Of a stretch of 41,655 nt of DNA, positions 25,183-33,821 are shown in pieces. Positions within the stretch are counted from its first letter, which is position 1, and each line of letters starts with the position of its first letter. The DNA comes from an uncultured Lachnospiraceae bacterium. GTDB lineage: Bacteria > Bacillota > Clostridia > Lachnospirales > Lachnospiraceae. Location of the stretch: the NCBI GenBank assembly GCA_947625755.1, contig CANQPJ010000005.1, positions 79,832 through 121,486 of the forward strand. The letters are read 5' to 3'. The position numbers and the translations under genes were made by a program. Under the pieces are notes generated by a model. That model searched no databases and was not told where the DNA came from. It saw nothing but the letters and a program-made list of their open reading frames with translations.

Positions 25183-25187
25183 ATATG

Positions 25188-26285
25188 TTACTTAACCTTT
25201 ACTTTTTTTACTTTGCTCCACTTCTTTGAATAGACTTTTTTATTACTATTCAATTTATATGCCTTCACTCTGAAATAATAGGTCTTTTTTGATTTCAGTT
25301 TCTTAATGGTCTTTGTCCTTGCTGTAGTATATACATTCTTTTTCCCTTTAAAGGATCTTTTTTTAGAGTATTGTATCTGATAACCTTTTGCACCTGATAC
25401 TTTTTTAATCTTTATTTTTACTTTCTTCTTGTACTTTTTTAATGATTGTATGGATGCACGTCCCGGAGCTGTTACCTCACTCGCAGGTATAACCGGCGGA
25501 GTAGTTAATTGAATACATTTTGCATTATATTGTCTGGTTCTTACTTTATCAAACCAAAAATTCAGGTCTACATCTCCATTGATACCATTTACCTTTCCGG
25601 TACTGGTACACTGCCACATCTGATAAACTCCCTGATATGTAGTACCGATATTGTTATACTGGGCTACCCACTTAAACCATGTCTGATTGCTTGCAATCGA
25701 TGCGTCAATATAATTTGTCCACCAATCCAGATTTGCGTAAATACCTACCTCATACCCCTGATTATGTATTAATTGGATAAAGGTATTAATTATTTTTGCC
25801 AACGCAGCCTTTGATAATTTTTTCTGTGTTGCATCTTCCACATCCAGATAAATCGGAAAGTTCAACATATGTCCCTGTATCAGACGCATAACATGATTAA
25901 ACTCACTTTTTGCCTGTGAAACGGTTGTTGCATATGAATATATGTAAACGCCATAAGGAATATTATTTTCCTCACACCCTTTAACATTCTTCTCCCAGTA
26001 TGCATCATCCTGATAAGTGTAGTTATCTCCATATCCACAACGGATAATTGCATAATCTACGTCCGTTGCCGCAACCTTTTCCCAGTTGATATTACCATTC
26101 CACTTGCTTACATCAATTCCTTTCATGGTAGCGCCTTCAATAATCTCACCGTTACCATTTACAAATTTTCCATCTGCTGTTTTGGACCATGGTTTAGCTG
26201 CCGCTGCACTGACACTATTTTCAAATAAAGTAAAAGCAATCACCATACAAACTGCCACAATTATTATCTTTGTAATTTTCTTCAT
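25188..26285 (-). CDS. GH25 lysozyme with C-terminal FnIII-like domain
   Basis: A 365-residue secreted muramidase cutting peptidoglycan between MurNAc and GlcNAc. Residues 1-27 are a signal peptide (ending in NSVSAAAA). The GH25 domain spans about 54-255, with Asp58 in MKGIDVSKW and the catalytic Asp148/Glu150 pair in YLDVEDA; the fold ends with VDLNFW. A C-terminal FnIII-like module (about 275-365), extremely Lys-rich (ends KKVYSKKWSKVKK), may bind anionic wall polymers in place of a usual wall-binding domain; this is inference. Its promoter region overlaps a palindrome. It could be involved in wall turnover. Confidence 0.92.
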   Translation of the reverse strand: MKKITKIIIVAVCMVIAFTLFENSVSAAAAKPWSKTADGKFVNGNGEIIEGATMKGIDVSKWNGNINWEKVAATDVDYAIIRCGYGDNYTYQDDAYWEKNVKGCEENNIPYGVYIYSYATTVSQAKSEFNHVMRLIQGHMLNFPIYLDVEDATQKKLSKAALAKIINTFIQLIHNQGYEVGIYANLDWWTNYIDASIASNQTWFKWVAQYNNIGTTYQGVYQMWQCTSTGKVNGINGDVDLNFWFDKVRTRQYNAKCIQLTTPPVIPASEVTAPGRASIQSLKKYKKKVKIKIKKVSGAKGYQIQYSKKRSFKGKKNVYTTARTKTIKKLKSKKTYYFRVKAYKLNSNKKVYSKKWSKVKKVKVK

Positions 26286-26313
26286 AAAATTCCCCTTTGT
26301 ACTTTATAACCTA

Positions 26314-26336
26314 TATCATATTACCCAAATATGATA
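26314..26336. promoter_or_regulatory. Palindrome in the GH25 promoter region
   Basis: TATCATAT-N7-ATATGATA is a perfect 8-bp inverted repeat about 30 nt before the GH25 start, between a possible TTGTTG -35 and a TATGAT -10 on the minus strand. Likely operator; no T-run for termination of coaBC. Confidence 0.45.
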
Positions 26337-26362
26337 CAACAATGTTTCTTTCATTTCAAGAT

Positions 26363-27562
26363 TCAATCCATTATGGTCAATATCTGATTGAATATCCGGT
26401 CTGCCACCTCTTCTTTCGTCATCGTTGGAAGCTCTGTAACACTGTCTTTTGTAATGATTGTAACCACATTTGTGTCCGTGCCAAATCCTGCTCCCTTTAC
26501 TTTCAAATTGTTGGCACAAATCATATCCAGATTCTTTTTTTCTAACTTTGCTTTAGAATTTTCCAGCATATTTTCTGTCTCCATGGAAAAACCACATAGA
26601 AACTGATCTTTTTTTCTTACAGACATTGTGGCAAGTATATCGTCCGTACGTTCTAATTCAATCACAGATTCTTTATCCTGCTTCTTAATTTTCTCCTCCG
26701 CTGCGTTCTTCGGACGGTAATCTGCTACAGCGGCACTCATAATAACAATATTCTGACTGTCAAACTGACCATTCACTGCCTCAAACATATCCTTCGCGCT
26801 TTCTACTTCCACAACTTTTACAAAATCAGGCTTTGGAATGTTCGTATGACCCGTCACCAATGTTACCTCTGCGCCCCGCAGCATAGCTGTCTTTGCCAAA
26901 GCATATCCCATTTTCCCTGTGGAATGGTTACTGATAAACCGGACCGGGTCAATCTTTTCCATGGTGGGACCTGCTGTTATCAGAACTTTTCTGCCCCTCA
27001 TATCCTTTTCCATGGCAATCTCTTTCATAATATAGCTTTCAAGAACTTCCGGCTCCGGCATTTTTCCTGCTCCGGTATCACCACAGGCAAGATACCCGCT
27101 AGCCGGTTCTATTATCTCATAACCGTAATTCTTCAGTTTTTGAATATTGTCCTGCACAATAGGATTCTCAAACATATTTGTATTCATAGCCGGTGAGATA
27201 ATCTTATGGCATTTACATGCCATCAGCGTGGTAGTCAGCATATCATCTGCAATACCGCCCGCAATCTTACCTATCACATTAGCGCTGGCAGGCGCAACCA
27301 TAAACACATCTGCCTGCTTTGCAAGAGAAACATGTTCCACATTAAATTCAAAATTTCTGTCAAACGTGTCTACCAGACATTTATTTCCTGTTAATGTCTC
27401 AAATGTAATCGGATGGATAAAATTCGTAGCATTCTTTGTCATAATCACATGCACATTTGCGCCTTTTTTCACCAGACTGCTGACCAGATTTGCTATTTTG
27501 TATGCTGCAATGCTGCCGCATACTCCCAACACGATTGTTTTGTTTTCTAATATCTTTCTCAT
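26363..27562 (-). CDS. coaBC: Bifunctional phosphopantothenoylcysteine decarboxylase / phosphopantothenate-cysteine ligase
   Basis: CoaBC couples cysteine to 4'-phosphopantothenate using CTP and decarboxylates the product to 4'-phosphopantetheine. The 399-residue length is standard. The N-terminal FMN-dependent CoaC part shows [38 protein letters not shown] and the substrate-flap [14 protein letters not shown]. The CoaB part begins near 190 with [20 protein letters not shown] followed by HSTGKMG. It is the last gene of the pantothenate operon, 19 nt after panD. Its product needs CoaD and CoaE, not in the window. Confidence 0.96.
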   Translation of the reverse strand: MRKILENKTIVLGVCGSIAAYKIANLVSSLVKKGANVHVIMTKNATNFIHPITFETLTGNKCLVDTFDRNFEFNVEHVSLAKQADVFMVAPASANVIGKIAGGIADDMLTTTLMACKCHKIISPAMNTNMFENPIVQDNIQKLKNYGYEIIEPASGYLACGDTGAGKMPEPEVLESYIMKEIAMEKDMRGRKVLITAGPTMEKIDPVRFISNHSTGKMGYALAKTAMLRGAEVTLVTGHTNIPKPDFVKVVEVESAKDMFEAVNGQFDSQNIVIMSAAVADYRPKNAAEEKIKKQDKESVIELERTDDILATMSVRKKDQFLCGFSMETENMLENSKAKLEKKNLDMICANNLKVKGAGFGTDTNVVTIITKDSVTELPTMTKEEVADRIFNQILTIMD

Positions 27563-27581
27563 ATCTTTTCACTCTTTATTC

Positions 27582-27980
27582 CTATTTTTTATCCACATCA
27601 AAAAGCTGTCCGTGTTTCTCATAATTTGTTATTCTTGTAATCTTATTTTCATCATCTACAAAAACAACCTTTGGCTTGTTCTCATGAATTTCTTCCGGCG
27701 TCATCTGCGCATAACTCATAATAATAATTTTATCTCCAAGATTTACCATGTGCGCCGCAGCTCCGTTTAAGCATATCATGCCTGAACCTTTTTCGCCTGC
27801 TATCACATAAGTTTCAAACCGGTTTCCATTATTTACATCTGCTATTTGTACCTTTTCGTATTCATAAATTCCGGCTGCATTCATCAATTCTTCATCAATG
27901 GTAATGCTTCCCACATAATTTAATTCTGATTGAACTACCGTTGCTCTATGAATTTTACTTTTTAACATATTTACCTGCAT
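27582..27980 (-). CDS. panD: Aspartate 1-decarboxylase precursor
   Basis: PanD makes beta-alanine for PanC. The 132-residue proenzyme self-cleaves between Gly24 and Ser25 (YVGSITID), giving the pyruvoyl group; the start MQVNML puts Ser at exactly position 25 as in E. coli. Lys9 and His11 in KSKIHRATV and the [19 protein letters not shown] segment are conserved. AGAGG lies 6 nt before the ATG. It is 62 nt after panC and 19 nt before coaBC. Confidence 0.96.
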   Translation of the reverse strand: MQVNMLKSKIHRATVVQSELNYVGSITIDEELMNAAGIYEYEKVQIADVNNGNRFETYVIAGEKGSGMICLNGAAAHMVNLGDKIIIMSYAQMTPEEIHENKPKVVFVDDENKITRITNYEKHGQLFDVDKK

Positions 27981-28042
27981 TTTATACCTCTTTATTTTGA
28001 ATCTTGAAATCCATGCTTCAGCTCAATTATGCTGCGCATGGC

Positions 28043-28885
28043 TTATGCCAGAATCATGTTGTCGATTAATCTTGTTTTTCCAATATATACTGCCATTGCA
28101 ATAAGCATTGGTGCTTTTATTTCTTTTTGCTGCTGCATTGTCAGACCGTTTACTGCTTTAACATAATCAATTTTTGCCAAAGGTTCTGTTTCAATATTTG
28201 CCTTCATCTTTGCTACAAGCATGTCTGCATCTTTTTCACCTTCTGCGATTAACTTCTTTCCCAATTCAATGGTCTTACTGAGAATTAAAGCTGCCTTTCT
28301 TTCTTCCGGTGAAAGGTATGTATTTCTGGAACTCTTTGCCAGTCCATCTTTTTCCCGGACAATCGGACAACCTACAACGTTTATGTCCATATTCAAATCC
28401 TGTACCATATGCTTGATAATTGCAAGCTGCTGGGCATCCTTTTCGCCAAAATAAGCATTGTCCGGCTGAACAATATGAAACAGTTTGTTTACAACAGTAC
28501 ACACACCTCTAAAATGTGCCGGACGACTCAGTCCGCATAATTCTTCCGTCAATACAGACATATCTACATAAGAACAAAAATCTTCATGATACATTTCTTC
28601 CGGTTCCGGATGAAAAATCAAATCTGCACCCAGACTTTCACAAAACCTGCTGTCTTTTTCCAAATCTCTGGGATAGCTGTCCAAATCCTCGCCGGGTCCA
28701 AACTGCATAGGATTTACGAAGATACTGACAACCACCTTATCATTATTTTCTCTTGCCTTGGTAATCAGGCTTCCATGTCCCTCATGAAGATACCCCATCG
28801 TAGGAACGAAGCCAACAGTCTCTCCATTTTTCTTCCATTCCTTTACCAATGCTCTGACTTCCTGAATCTTACCTGTAACCTTCAT
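28043..28885 (-). CDS. panC: Pantothenate synthetase
   Basis: PanC condenses pantoate with beta-alanine using ATP, via pantoyl adenylate. The 280-residue protein has the HIGH-like motif PTMGYLHEGHGSL, FVNPMQFGPGEDLDSYPR, YFGEKDAQQLAIIK and the KMSKS-like segment LAKSSRNTYLSPEER. AGGAGG lies 5 nt before the ATG. It is 35 nt after panB. Confidence 0.97.
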   Translation of the reverse strand: MKVTGKIQEVRALVKEWKKNGETVGFVPTMGYLHEGHGSLITKARENNDKVVVSIFVNPMQFGPGEDLDSYPRDLEKDSRFCESLGADLIFHPEPEEMYHEDFCSYVDMSVLTEELCGLSRPAHFRGVCTVVNKLFHIVQPDNAYFGEKDAQQLAIIKHMVQDLNMDINVVGCPIVREKDGLAKSSRNTYLSPEERKAALILSKTIELGKKLIAEGEKDADMLVAKMKANIETEPLAKIDYVKAVNGLTMQQQKEIKAPMLIAMAVYIGKTRLIDNMILA

Positions 28886-28920
28886 ATTTTTCCTCCTGAT
28901 TTTTCATTCTGTTTTCAGTT

Positions 28921-29748
28921 CTAATATAATTTTTCAATAATATCATCATCTATTTTGTATGTGTGCTCCTCTGCCGGAAAACTTCCATTCTGTACGGATT
29001 CAATATAATCCTTAAATGCATTTTTCATAATTTCTCCAACACTGGAAAACTGGCGTACAAACTTTGGCACATAATCCGTAAACATGCCAAGCATATCCTG
29101 ATATACCAACACCTGACCGTCACATTCTGCGCCTGCTCCAATACCAATGGTTGGAATATCAAGCATCTCCGTAATCTTTGCAGCAAGTTTCGCCGGTACA
29201 CCTTCCAAAACCACCATTGTAGCCCCTGCTGCCTGCACTGCCTGCGCATCCGCAATTAATTTTTTTGCTGCCGCCTCTGTTTTTCCCTGAACCTTGAATC
29301 CTCCAAAAGCATTAATAGACTGTGGAGTCAGACCAATATGTGCGCATACCGGAATAGATGCCTTTACAATCGCCTCAATTTGCGGTGCCACTTCTACGCC
29401 GCCCTCCAATTTTACCATATTTGCATGTCCTTCTTTCATCAGACGACCTGCATTGACTACTGCATCATACACAGATGTCTGGTAGGACATAAACGGCATA
29501 TCACAAACTAAAAATATATCATGAATTCCCCGTGATACTGCCGCACAATGATGTATCATATCTTCCATCGTTACCTGTATCGTATCTTCATATCCAAGAA
29601 TTGTATTTCCCAACGAATCTCCTACTAAAATTGTGTTTACTCCCGCCTCTTCCATCAGTTTTGCTGTGGAATAGTCATAACAGGTAAGCATGGTGATTTT
29701 CTTTCCTTCTTTTTTTTGCTGTAATAATGTATTCACCGTATTTTTCAT
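28921..29748 (-). CDS. panB: 3-methyl-2-oxobutanoate hydroxymethyltransferase
   Basis: PanB adds a hydroxymethyl group from methylene-tetrahydrofolate to ketoisovalerate, giving ketopantoate. The 275-residue protein has [32 protein letters not shown] (Mg-binding Asp) and the C-terminal [21 protein letters not shown]. The start overlaps the stop of the upstream PanG-like gene by 4 bp (ATGA), coupling the enzyme to the likely reductase of its product. Confidence 0.97.
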   Translation of the reverse strand: MKNTVNTLLQQKKEGKKITMLTCYDYSTAKLMEEAGVNTILVGDSLGNTILGYEDTIQVTMEDMIHHCAAVSRGIHDIFLVCDMPFMSYQTSVYDAVVNAGRLMKEGHANMVKLEGGVEVAPQIEAIVKASIPVCAHIGLTPQSINAFGGFKVQGKTEAAAKKLIADAQAVQAAGATMVVLEGVPAKLAAKITEMLDIPTIGIGAGAECDGQVLVYQDMLGMFTDYVPKFVRQFSSVGEIMKNAFKDYIESVQNGSFPAEEHTYKIDDDIIEKLY

Positions 29749-30584
29749 TTCAGAATCTCCTCCATTTTACTATAATCTCTATCCTTGTTTTTCATCTTTG
29801 CAATATTGAGTATCTCTCTTGATACTGCCTTATAGACCTCACTATGATTTCCTTCCAAGACTGCAAGATGTTTTTTCACTGTATCTGTGTCATTTCGCTC
29901 AATCGGTCCTGTCAATGCCCTCTCACATCCATCTTTTAAGACGTGTGCAACATTTCCTTTTATAATCGGGAAAAGTGCATTGTGTGCCGACATTTTGTCA
30001 AAACCACATTCCATCAACAGCTGTTCACTTAATCCAATCAATCCCACCACCAGATTGCTGGCAATCGCTGCTGCGCCATGATATTTTACTTTGTCCTCTT
30101 TAGAAATAACACACACGGTATTTCCAAAGCTCTCAAACAAAGCCTTCATATCTTCTATTTTTTCTTTTGATCCTTCTATTGTGAAATAACTCCCTGAAAG
30201 CTCTTTATAAGAATAATATTTATCACTTACTGCAAAGAGCGGGTGGATAGAAAATCCGAAACCTCCACGTTTCGAAATATCCGAAAAGACTTCTGATGAT
30301 AATGCGCCACTGGTATGGCAGATAATTTTTCCACGAATCTCTGTCTCCTTCAGTTGATTCCAAACTGTTCTAATCTCTCCGTCCGGAACCGTTAAGAACA
30401 AGACATCACTATCCTTTACTAATAGTCCTAACTGCATATAATAATTAGAATCTGTAAAGTCTGCTGCCTCTATGGCATCCTCTTTCCATTCGCTGTAATA
30501 GCCCACTACTGTCTGGCTGTTACCTGCTAAATATTTTCCCAAGGAAAATCCAACCTTTCCCGCACCTATAAATCCAAATTTCAT
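29745..30584 (-). CDS. Rossmann/DUF2520 protein, probable PanG-type ketopantoate reductase
   Basis: A 279-residue NAD(P)-binding protein. Residues 1-130 form a Rossmann fold with [17 protein letters not shown]; the helical C-terminal DUF2520 domain has [18 protein letters not shown] and [13 protein letters not shown]. PanG of Francisella, a ketopantoate reductase unrelated in detail to PanE, is to my recollection of this architecture. Here the gene is first in the operon, overlaps panB by 4 bp, and no panE or ilvC is present nearby, so the missing step from ketopantoate to pantoate is its likely job. The ATG at 30584 has AGGAGG 7 nt upstream. A longer upstream open frame lacks a start signal and is unlikely. 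Confidence 0.75.
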   Translation of the reverse strand: MKFGFIGAGKVGFSLGKYLAGNSQTVVGYYSEWKEDAIEAADFTDSNYYMQLGLLVKDSDVLFLTVPDGEIRTVWNQLKETEIRGKIICHTSGALSSEVFSDISKRGGFGFSIHPLFAVSDKYYSYKELSGSYFTIEGSKEKIEDMKALFESFGNTVCVISKEDKVKYHGAAAIASNLVVGLIGLSEQLLMECGFDKMSAHNALFPIIKGNVAHVLKDGCERALTGPIERNDTDTVKKHLAVLEGNHSEVYKAVSREILNIAKMKNKDRDYSKMEEILK

Positions 30585-30910
30585 GGGCATCCCTCCTTTT
30601 ATGGAATCAGTATTATTCTTAACCTGTTTTCCAATAGTGTATAGGTTATAGTTCCTGTGAAACCTAAATCTTCCGGGACAATGAGTCTCATTCTTTAAGA
30701 TATGAGCTGCGCTCCAATCTTTATAGGGAAAAAATATCTTATTGTCATCGGTATAGCTTCCTTCGAATACTATCCGCGAATAATGTACCACAATTAATGG
30801 ATGAATGCAATTCTTTTTCTAAAAATACATTACCCGGCGACTATATTTATCTTTGCAGTTAAATACAGGAAAAAGGAAGTGAAAAAAATTTATTGTCAAG
30901 CTACCAGATA
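30585..30910. other. Non-coding leader region of the pantothenate operon
   Basis: About 325 bp between the PanG-like gene and the repeat array. The reading frame of the PanG-like gene stays open for about 70 codons here but has no ribosome binding site or recognisable domain. TATAAC and TATACA near 30637-30652 on the minus strand are possible -10 elements without a good -35. No riboswitch was recognised. Confidence 0.4.
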
Positions 30911-31354
30911 TATATGTAAAATTATTGGGAAATCCATGATGGGGAGAATGTATTACATATATTCTTTGAAAAACTAGACAAGTCTATATGTAAAATCTCG
31001 GGAAATCCATGGTGAGCGAGAATGAATTACATATATTCTTTGCAAAACAAAACAAATCTATATGTAAAATCTCGGGAAATCCATGGTGAGCGAGAATGAA
31101 TTACATATATTCTTTACAAAACTAAACAAGTCTATATGTAAAATCTCGGGAAACCCATGGTGGATGTGAATCAATTACATATTTTTTTTGGAAAACTAGC
31201 TAAACATATATGTAAATTCTTGAAAAATCCATGATGAGTGAGAATGTATTACATATATTCTTTGCAAAACAAACTAAATACATATGTAAAATCTTGACAA
31301 ATTCATAGCAGGTTAAAATATATTACATATCTATATAAAATGATAAAATACTAA
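30911..31354. repeat. Tandem array of six 74-bp hairpin-forming repeats (copy A)
   Basis: Unit starts are 30911, 30985, 31059, 31133, 31207 and 31281, with the conserved start box recurring at 31355: exactly 74 bp each time. Units 2 and 3 differ at only three positions, the others more, with no length change. Each unit begins (T/C)ATATGTAA, ends its stem with TTACATAT about 41 nt on, and has a 24-nt A/C-rich linker (like TTTGCAAAACAAAACAAAT). An inner stem TCTCG/CGAGA in units 2-3 is TCTTG/TGAGA in unit 5, so pairing is kept. The array has no coding sequence. It is related to the array at 41321-41655. Confidence 0.92.
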
Positions 31355-31471
31355 TATATGTAAATTATAAACATGACAAGAAAACAGAGTTTACAAAAGA
31401 CTATTTAGAAAATAAAAAGTGTATTTCAGAACTTGCACTGAAATCAACAATTATCCTATAAATATAAAAAG
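31355..31471 (+). other. Conserved tail of repeat element copy A
   Basis: Starts with the repeat box TATATGTAA and continues into about 115 bp closely matching copy B (41206-41320, opposite strand). A stretch of about 28 bp ending in GAAATCAACAATTATC is identical. The 28-codon frame that is open in copy B starts here at ATGACAAGAAAACAG but is broken by a TAG at codon 12 and a 1-base deletion. Confidence 0.85.
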
Positions 31472-31509
31472 ACAGAACCTGTATCCGCTAATGCGGATGC
31501 AGGTTCTGT
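31472..31509. terminator. Long hairpin of element copy A, also terminator of the PPIase lipoprotein gene
   Basis: ACAGAACCTGTATCCGC (31472-31488), loop TAAT, GCGGATGCAGGTTCTGT (31493-31509): 17 bp with one G.U. On the minus strand it is followed by CTTTTTATA, so it can end transcription of the gene at 31580-32773. The base CAGAA/TTCTG is shared with copy B while the inner stem differs completely. Confidence 0.85.
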
Positions 31510-31514
31510 TAATC

Positions 31515-31535
31515 AAGGGCTTTTTTCAAACCCTT
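31515..31535. other. Small GGG/CCC hairpin of element copy A
   Basis: AAGGGCTT and AAACCCTT form an 8-bp stem with one G.U around a short T-run loop, between the long hairpin and the stop codon of the PPIase gene. A hairpin of the same position and loop type is in copy B with compensating stem bases. Confidence 0.6.
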
Positions 31536-31579
31536 TTTCTTATATTCGCTGGTTTTTCTTAAAACTATGCGTTTATTTT

Positions 31580-32773
31580 CTATTTCGCAGCTTTTGTTGT
31601 TTCTGCCTTGGTTTCTTTCTCTGTCGTCTTTTCAGTAGCTTTTTCTGTAGCAGCTTCTGTTGTAGGCGCCTGTGTTGTAGGTGCTGAACCTTTCTTTATC
31701 TTAACATTTTCACAAATTACGTCTCTTACTTTCATTAACAGCAGATTTAATTGGATTGTGTCTTTTACAGTATCTTCACCATAATTCTTTTCTAAATCTT
31801 TGATACCTGTCCCATAATTTTTCTTGGCAAATTTGTCTGCTTCTTCTTTGTAAAGCTTATCTGCATCAAATCCTTCTTTGTCTGCTATTGCAAAAATAAT
31901 CATTCTGCTCTTCACAACTTCTTTTGACTTCTTATGCCATTCATCCGCTGACATACCTGTTACTTCTAAATATGACTTAATATCTGTAATGCCATAAGAT
32001 GAATACTGTGCAACAATAGATGATTCAGCCTCTGACTCATATTCTTTGAGCGCCTTATCATTATATTCTGATACCTTGCAGTCCTCTAAATAATTGGTCC
32101 ATAAACCATTCATAATCTTGTTATATTTTAATTCTTTTTTCTGATACTCTTTATATTCTTTTACAGTCTTTAAACCATCATCTTTATAGTTTTTCTTTAC
32201 AAAATCATCATCTAATTCAGGAGTCTGTGTTTTCTGTAAAGACTTAACCTTATAAGTAAACCAAACGTCTCTATTGGACAAATCAATATCTTTTTTATTA
32301 ATCTTTACTGTCTGGGAATAATCTTTCGGGAATTTTAATTTTTTTGTAAATGTATCCCCAACTTTATGTCCTTTCAATGCATCTACAAAACCATCAATAT
32401 ATGTCTGTCCGCCTACTGTACCGGCTGATATATCTGCTGTCTGATCTTCTGCAGAACCATCGTCAAACTTAACTTTCTTTCCATTTACTTCAATTTTTCC
32501 CGTAAAGTCAAATACAACTACGGAATCTTTTTCTATTTTACCTTTTTTTAATGTTTTTGTAGTAGAATGATTGGATAAATCAGAATCAATCGTAGTCTGT
32601 AATTCCTCATCTGTTACCTTAATATCATCTTCATATGCAGGCAATCCTTTATAATCTGCCAGCTTTACTGTCCCTAAATCTGTCTCTACGGAACCTGAAC
32701 TGGAACTGTTACAGGCTGCCAAGCTCAATGCCATTGTTGCGGATAATGTAACCGCTAAAATTTTTTTAAACAT
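31580..32773 (-). CDS. Trigger-factor-like FKBP peptidyl-prolyl isomerase lipoprotein
   Basis: A 397-residue lipoprotein foldase on the outer membrane face, likely helping exported proteins fold. The signal ends in lipobox LSLAAC with Cys21. An FKBP/trigger-factor PPIase domain follows at about 75-185 (VVFDFTGKI, YIDGFVDALKGHKVGD, FTYKVKSL), then a helical SurA/trigger-factor C-domain-like region to about 360. The last 35 residues are a low-complexity Thr/Glu/Lys tail (TTEAATEKATEKTTEK). No ribosome-binding domain of true trigger factor is present. The ATG at 32773 has AGGAG upstream. Own promoter; terminated by the hairpin of repeat element A. Confidence 0.85.
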   Translation of the reverse strand: MFKKILAVTLSATMALSLAACNSSSSGSVETDLGTVKLADYKGLPAYEDDIKVTDEELQTTIDSDLSNHSTTKTLKKGKIEKDSVVVFDFTGKIEVNGKKVKFDDGSAEDQTADISAGTVGGQTYIDGFVDALKGHKVGDTFTKKLKFPKDYSQTVKINKKDIDLSNRDVWFTYKVKSLQKTQTPELDDDFVKKNYKDDGLKTVKEYKEYQKKELKYNKIMNGLWTNYLEDCKVSEYNDKALKEYESEAESSIVAQYSSYGITDIKSYLEVTGMSADEWHKKSKEVVKSRMIIFAIADKEGFDADKLYKEEADKFAKKNYGTGIKDLEKNYGEDTVKDTIQLNLLLMKVRDVICENVKIKKGSAPTTQAPTTEAATEKATEKTTEKETKAETTKAAK

Positions 32774-32845
32774 GTTGTATATTCTCCTCTCCTTGTTATG
32801 CTTAAAACTAAAATCAGCCGCATACTCTAAACACGCATACAACTG

Positions 32846-32874
32846 ATTTTAACATATAAAACTAATTATTTAAA
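32846..32874 (-). promoter_or_regulatory. Candidate promoter of the PPIase lipoprotein gene
   Basis: On the minus strand TTTAAA (32869-32874), 17-nt spacer, TAAAAT (32846-32851). A small A/T stem ATTATTT-CACA-AAATAAT (32895-32912) between it and purC may be a weak purC terminator. Confidence 0.5.
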
Positions 32875-32921
32875 GTATAAATTTAAAATAACATATTATT
32901 TCACAAAATAATCACAAAACA

Positions 32922-33782
32922 CTATGCCAGTTTGGTTCCGGTTAATTTTTCATAAGCCTCTAAATATTTTGCAATCGTTTTTTCTTCCACATCTTTTGGA
33001 AGCTTCCAATCATGGTCGTTGGATTTTAACCAGTCACGTGCGAACTGCTTGTCAAAAGACGGTTGAGCATGTCCCGGTTCATATCCATCTGCAGGCCAAA
33101 ATCTTGAACTGTCCGGAGTAAGCATCTCATCTCCGATTACAATATTTCCGTTTTCATCCAGACCAAACTCAAACTTTGTATCTGCAATAATAATTCCACG
33201 CTCTAAAGCATAATCTGCGCATTTTTTATAAAGAGAAATTGTATACTCTTTTAATTTTGCAGCATACTCTTCACCTTTTCCCGGAAACTCTTTTTCAAGT
33301 ACTGCAATACTCTGTTCGTATGAGATATTCTCATCATGGTCTCCCAGTTCTGCCTTTGTAGAAGGAGTATAAATCGGTTCCGGTAATTTGTCTGATTCCT
33401 GAAGACCTTCCGGCAGTTTAATTCCACATACTGTTCCGTTTTTCTGATAACTTTCCCATCCACTGCCTGTAATATATCCACGGACAATGCACTCTATCGG
33501 AAGCATCTTTAACTTTCTGCACATCATACTGTTTCCATCAAACTGAGGCTGTCTGAAAAATTCAGGCATATCATTGACATCAACGGATAACATATGATTT
33601 GGTACAATATTTTCTGTCATATCAAACCAGAATTTGGACATCTGTGTAAGCACTGTACCTTTCTTCTGTATAATATTTTTTAAAATAACATCAAAACAGC
33701 TGATTCTGTCTGTTGCCACCATAATCAGACTGTCGCCATTATCATAAATCTCTCTTACTTTTCCTTCTTTAATCGGTTTCAT
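32922..33782 (-). CDS. purC: Phosphoribosylaminoimidazole-succinocarboxamide synthase
   Basis: PurC joins CAIR and aspartate, using ATP, to form SAICAR. The 286-residue product belongs to the longer variant of the family. Seen are EGKVREIYDNGDSLIMVATD at the N-terminus, RISCFD, LPIECIVRGYITGSGW and the C-terminal DTKFEFGLDENGNIVIGDE with TPDSSRFW. The ATG at 33782 has GAGG 5 nt upstream and gives the canonical MKPIKEGKVRE start; an in-frame ATG 11 codons earlier has no site. It follows purB by 39 nt and is the last gene of a purF-purB-purC run. Substrate comes from purE at the other end of the window. Confidence 0.95.
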   Translation of the reverse strand: MKPIKEGKVREIYDNGDSLIMVATDRISCFDVILKNIIQKKGTVLTQMSKFWFDMTENIVPNHMLSVDVNDMPEFFRQPQFDGNSMMCRKLKMLPIECIVRGYITGSGWESYQKNGTVCGIKLPEGLQESDKLPEPIYTPSTKAELGDHDENISYEQSIAVLEKEFPGKGEEYAAKLKEYTISLYKKCADYALERGIIIADTKFEFGLDENGNIVIGDEMLTPDSSRFWPADGYEPGHAQPSFDKQFARDWLKSNDHDWKLPKDVEEKTIAKYLEAYEKLTGTKLA

Positions 33783-33821
33783 ATATTCCTCACTTTCCGT
33801 TCGCATTTTTGCCAAACTATG

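Noticed and set aside
30585-30791. Longer N-terminus of the PanG-like protein
   Set aside because: The frame is open for about 70 codons upstream, but the start would be a GTG without a ribosome binding site, and the Rossmann fold begins exactly at the ATG with AGGAGG at 30584.
31294-31322. TTGACA promoter within array unit 6
   Set aside because: TTGACA is present but the matching position at 17 nt is only AATATA, and the other units have no equivalent -35; too weak to call.
30911-31354. CRISPR array
   Set aside because: Units are imperfect along their whole 74 bp, with no short invariant repeat alternating with unique spacers, and no cas gene is nearby.
30911-31354. Integron attC cassette array
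   Set aside because: Hairpin repeats of similar size recall attC sites, but there are no cassettes between units, no integrase gene and no attC core sites that I can see.
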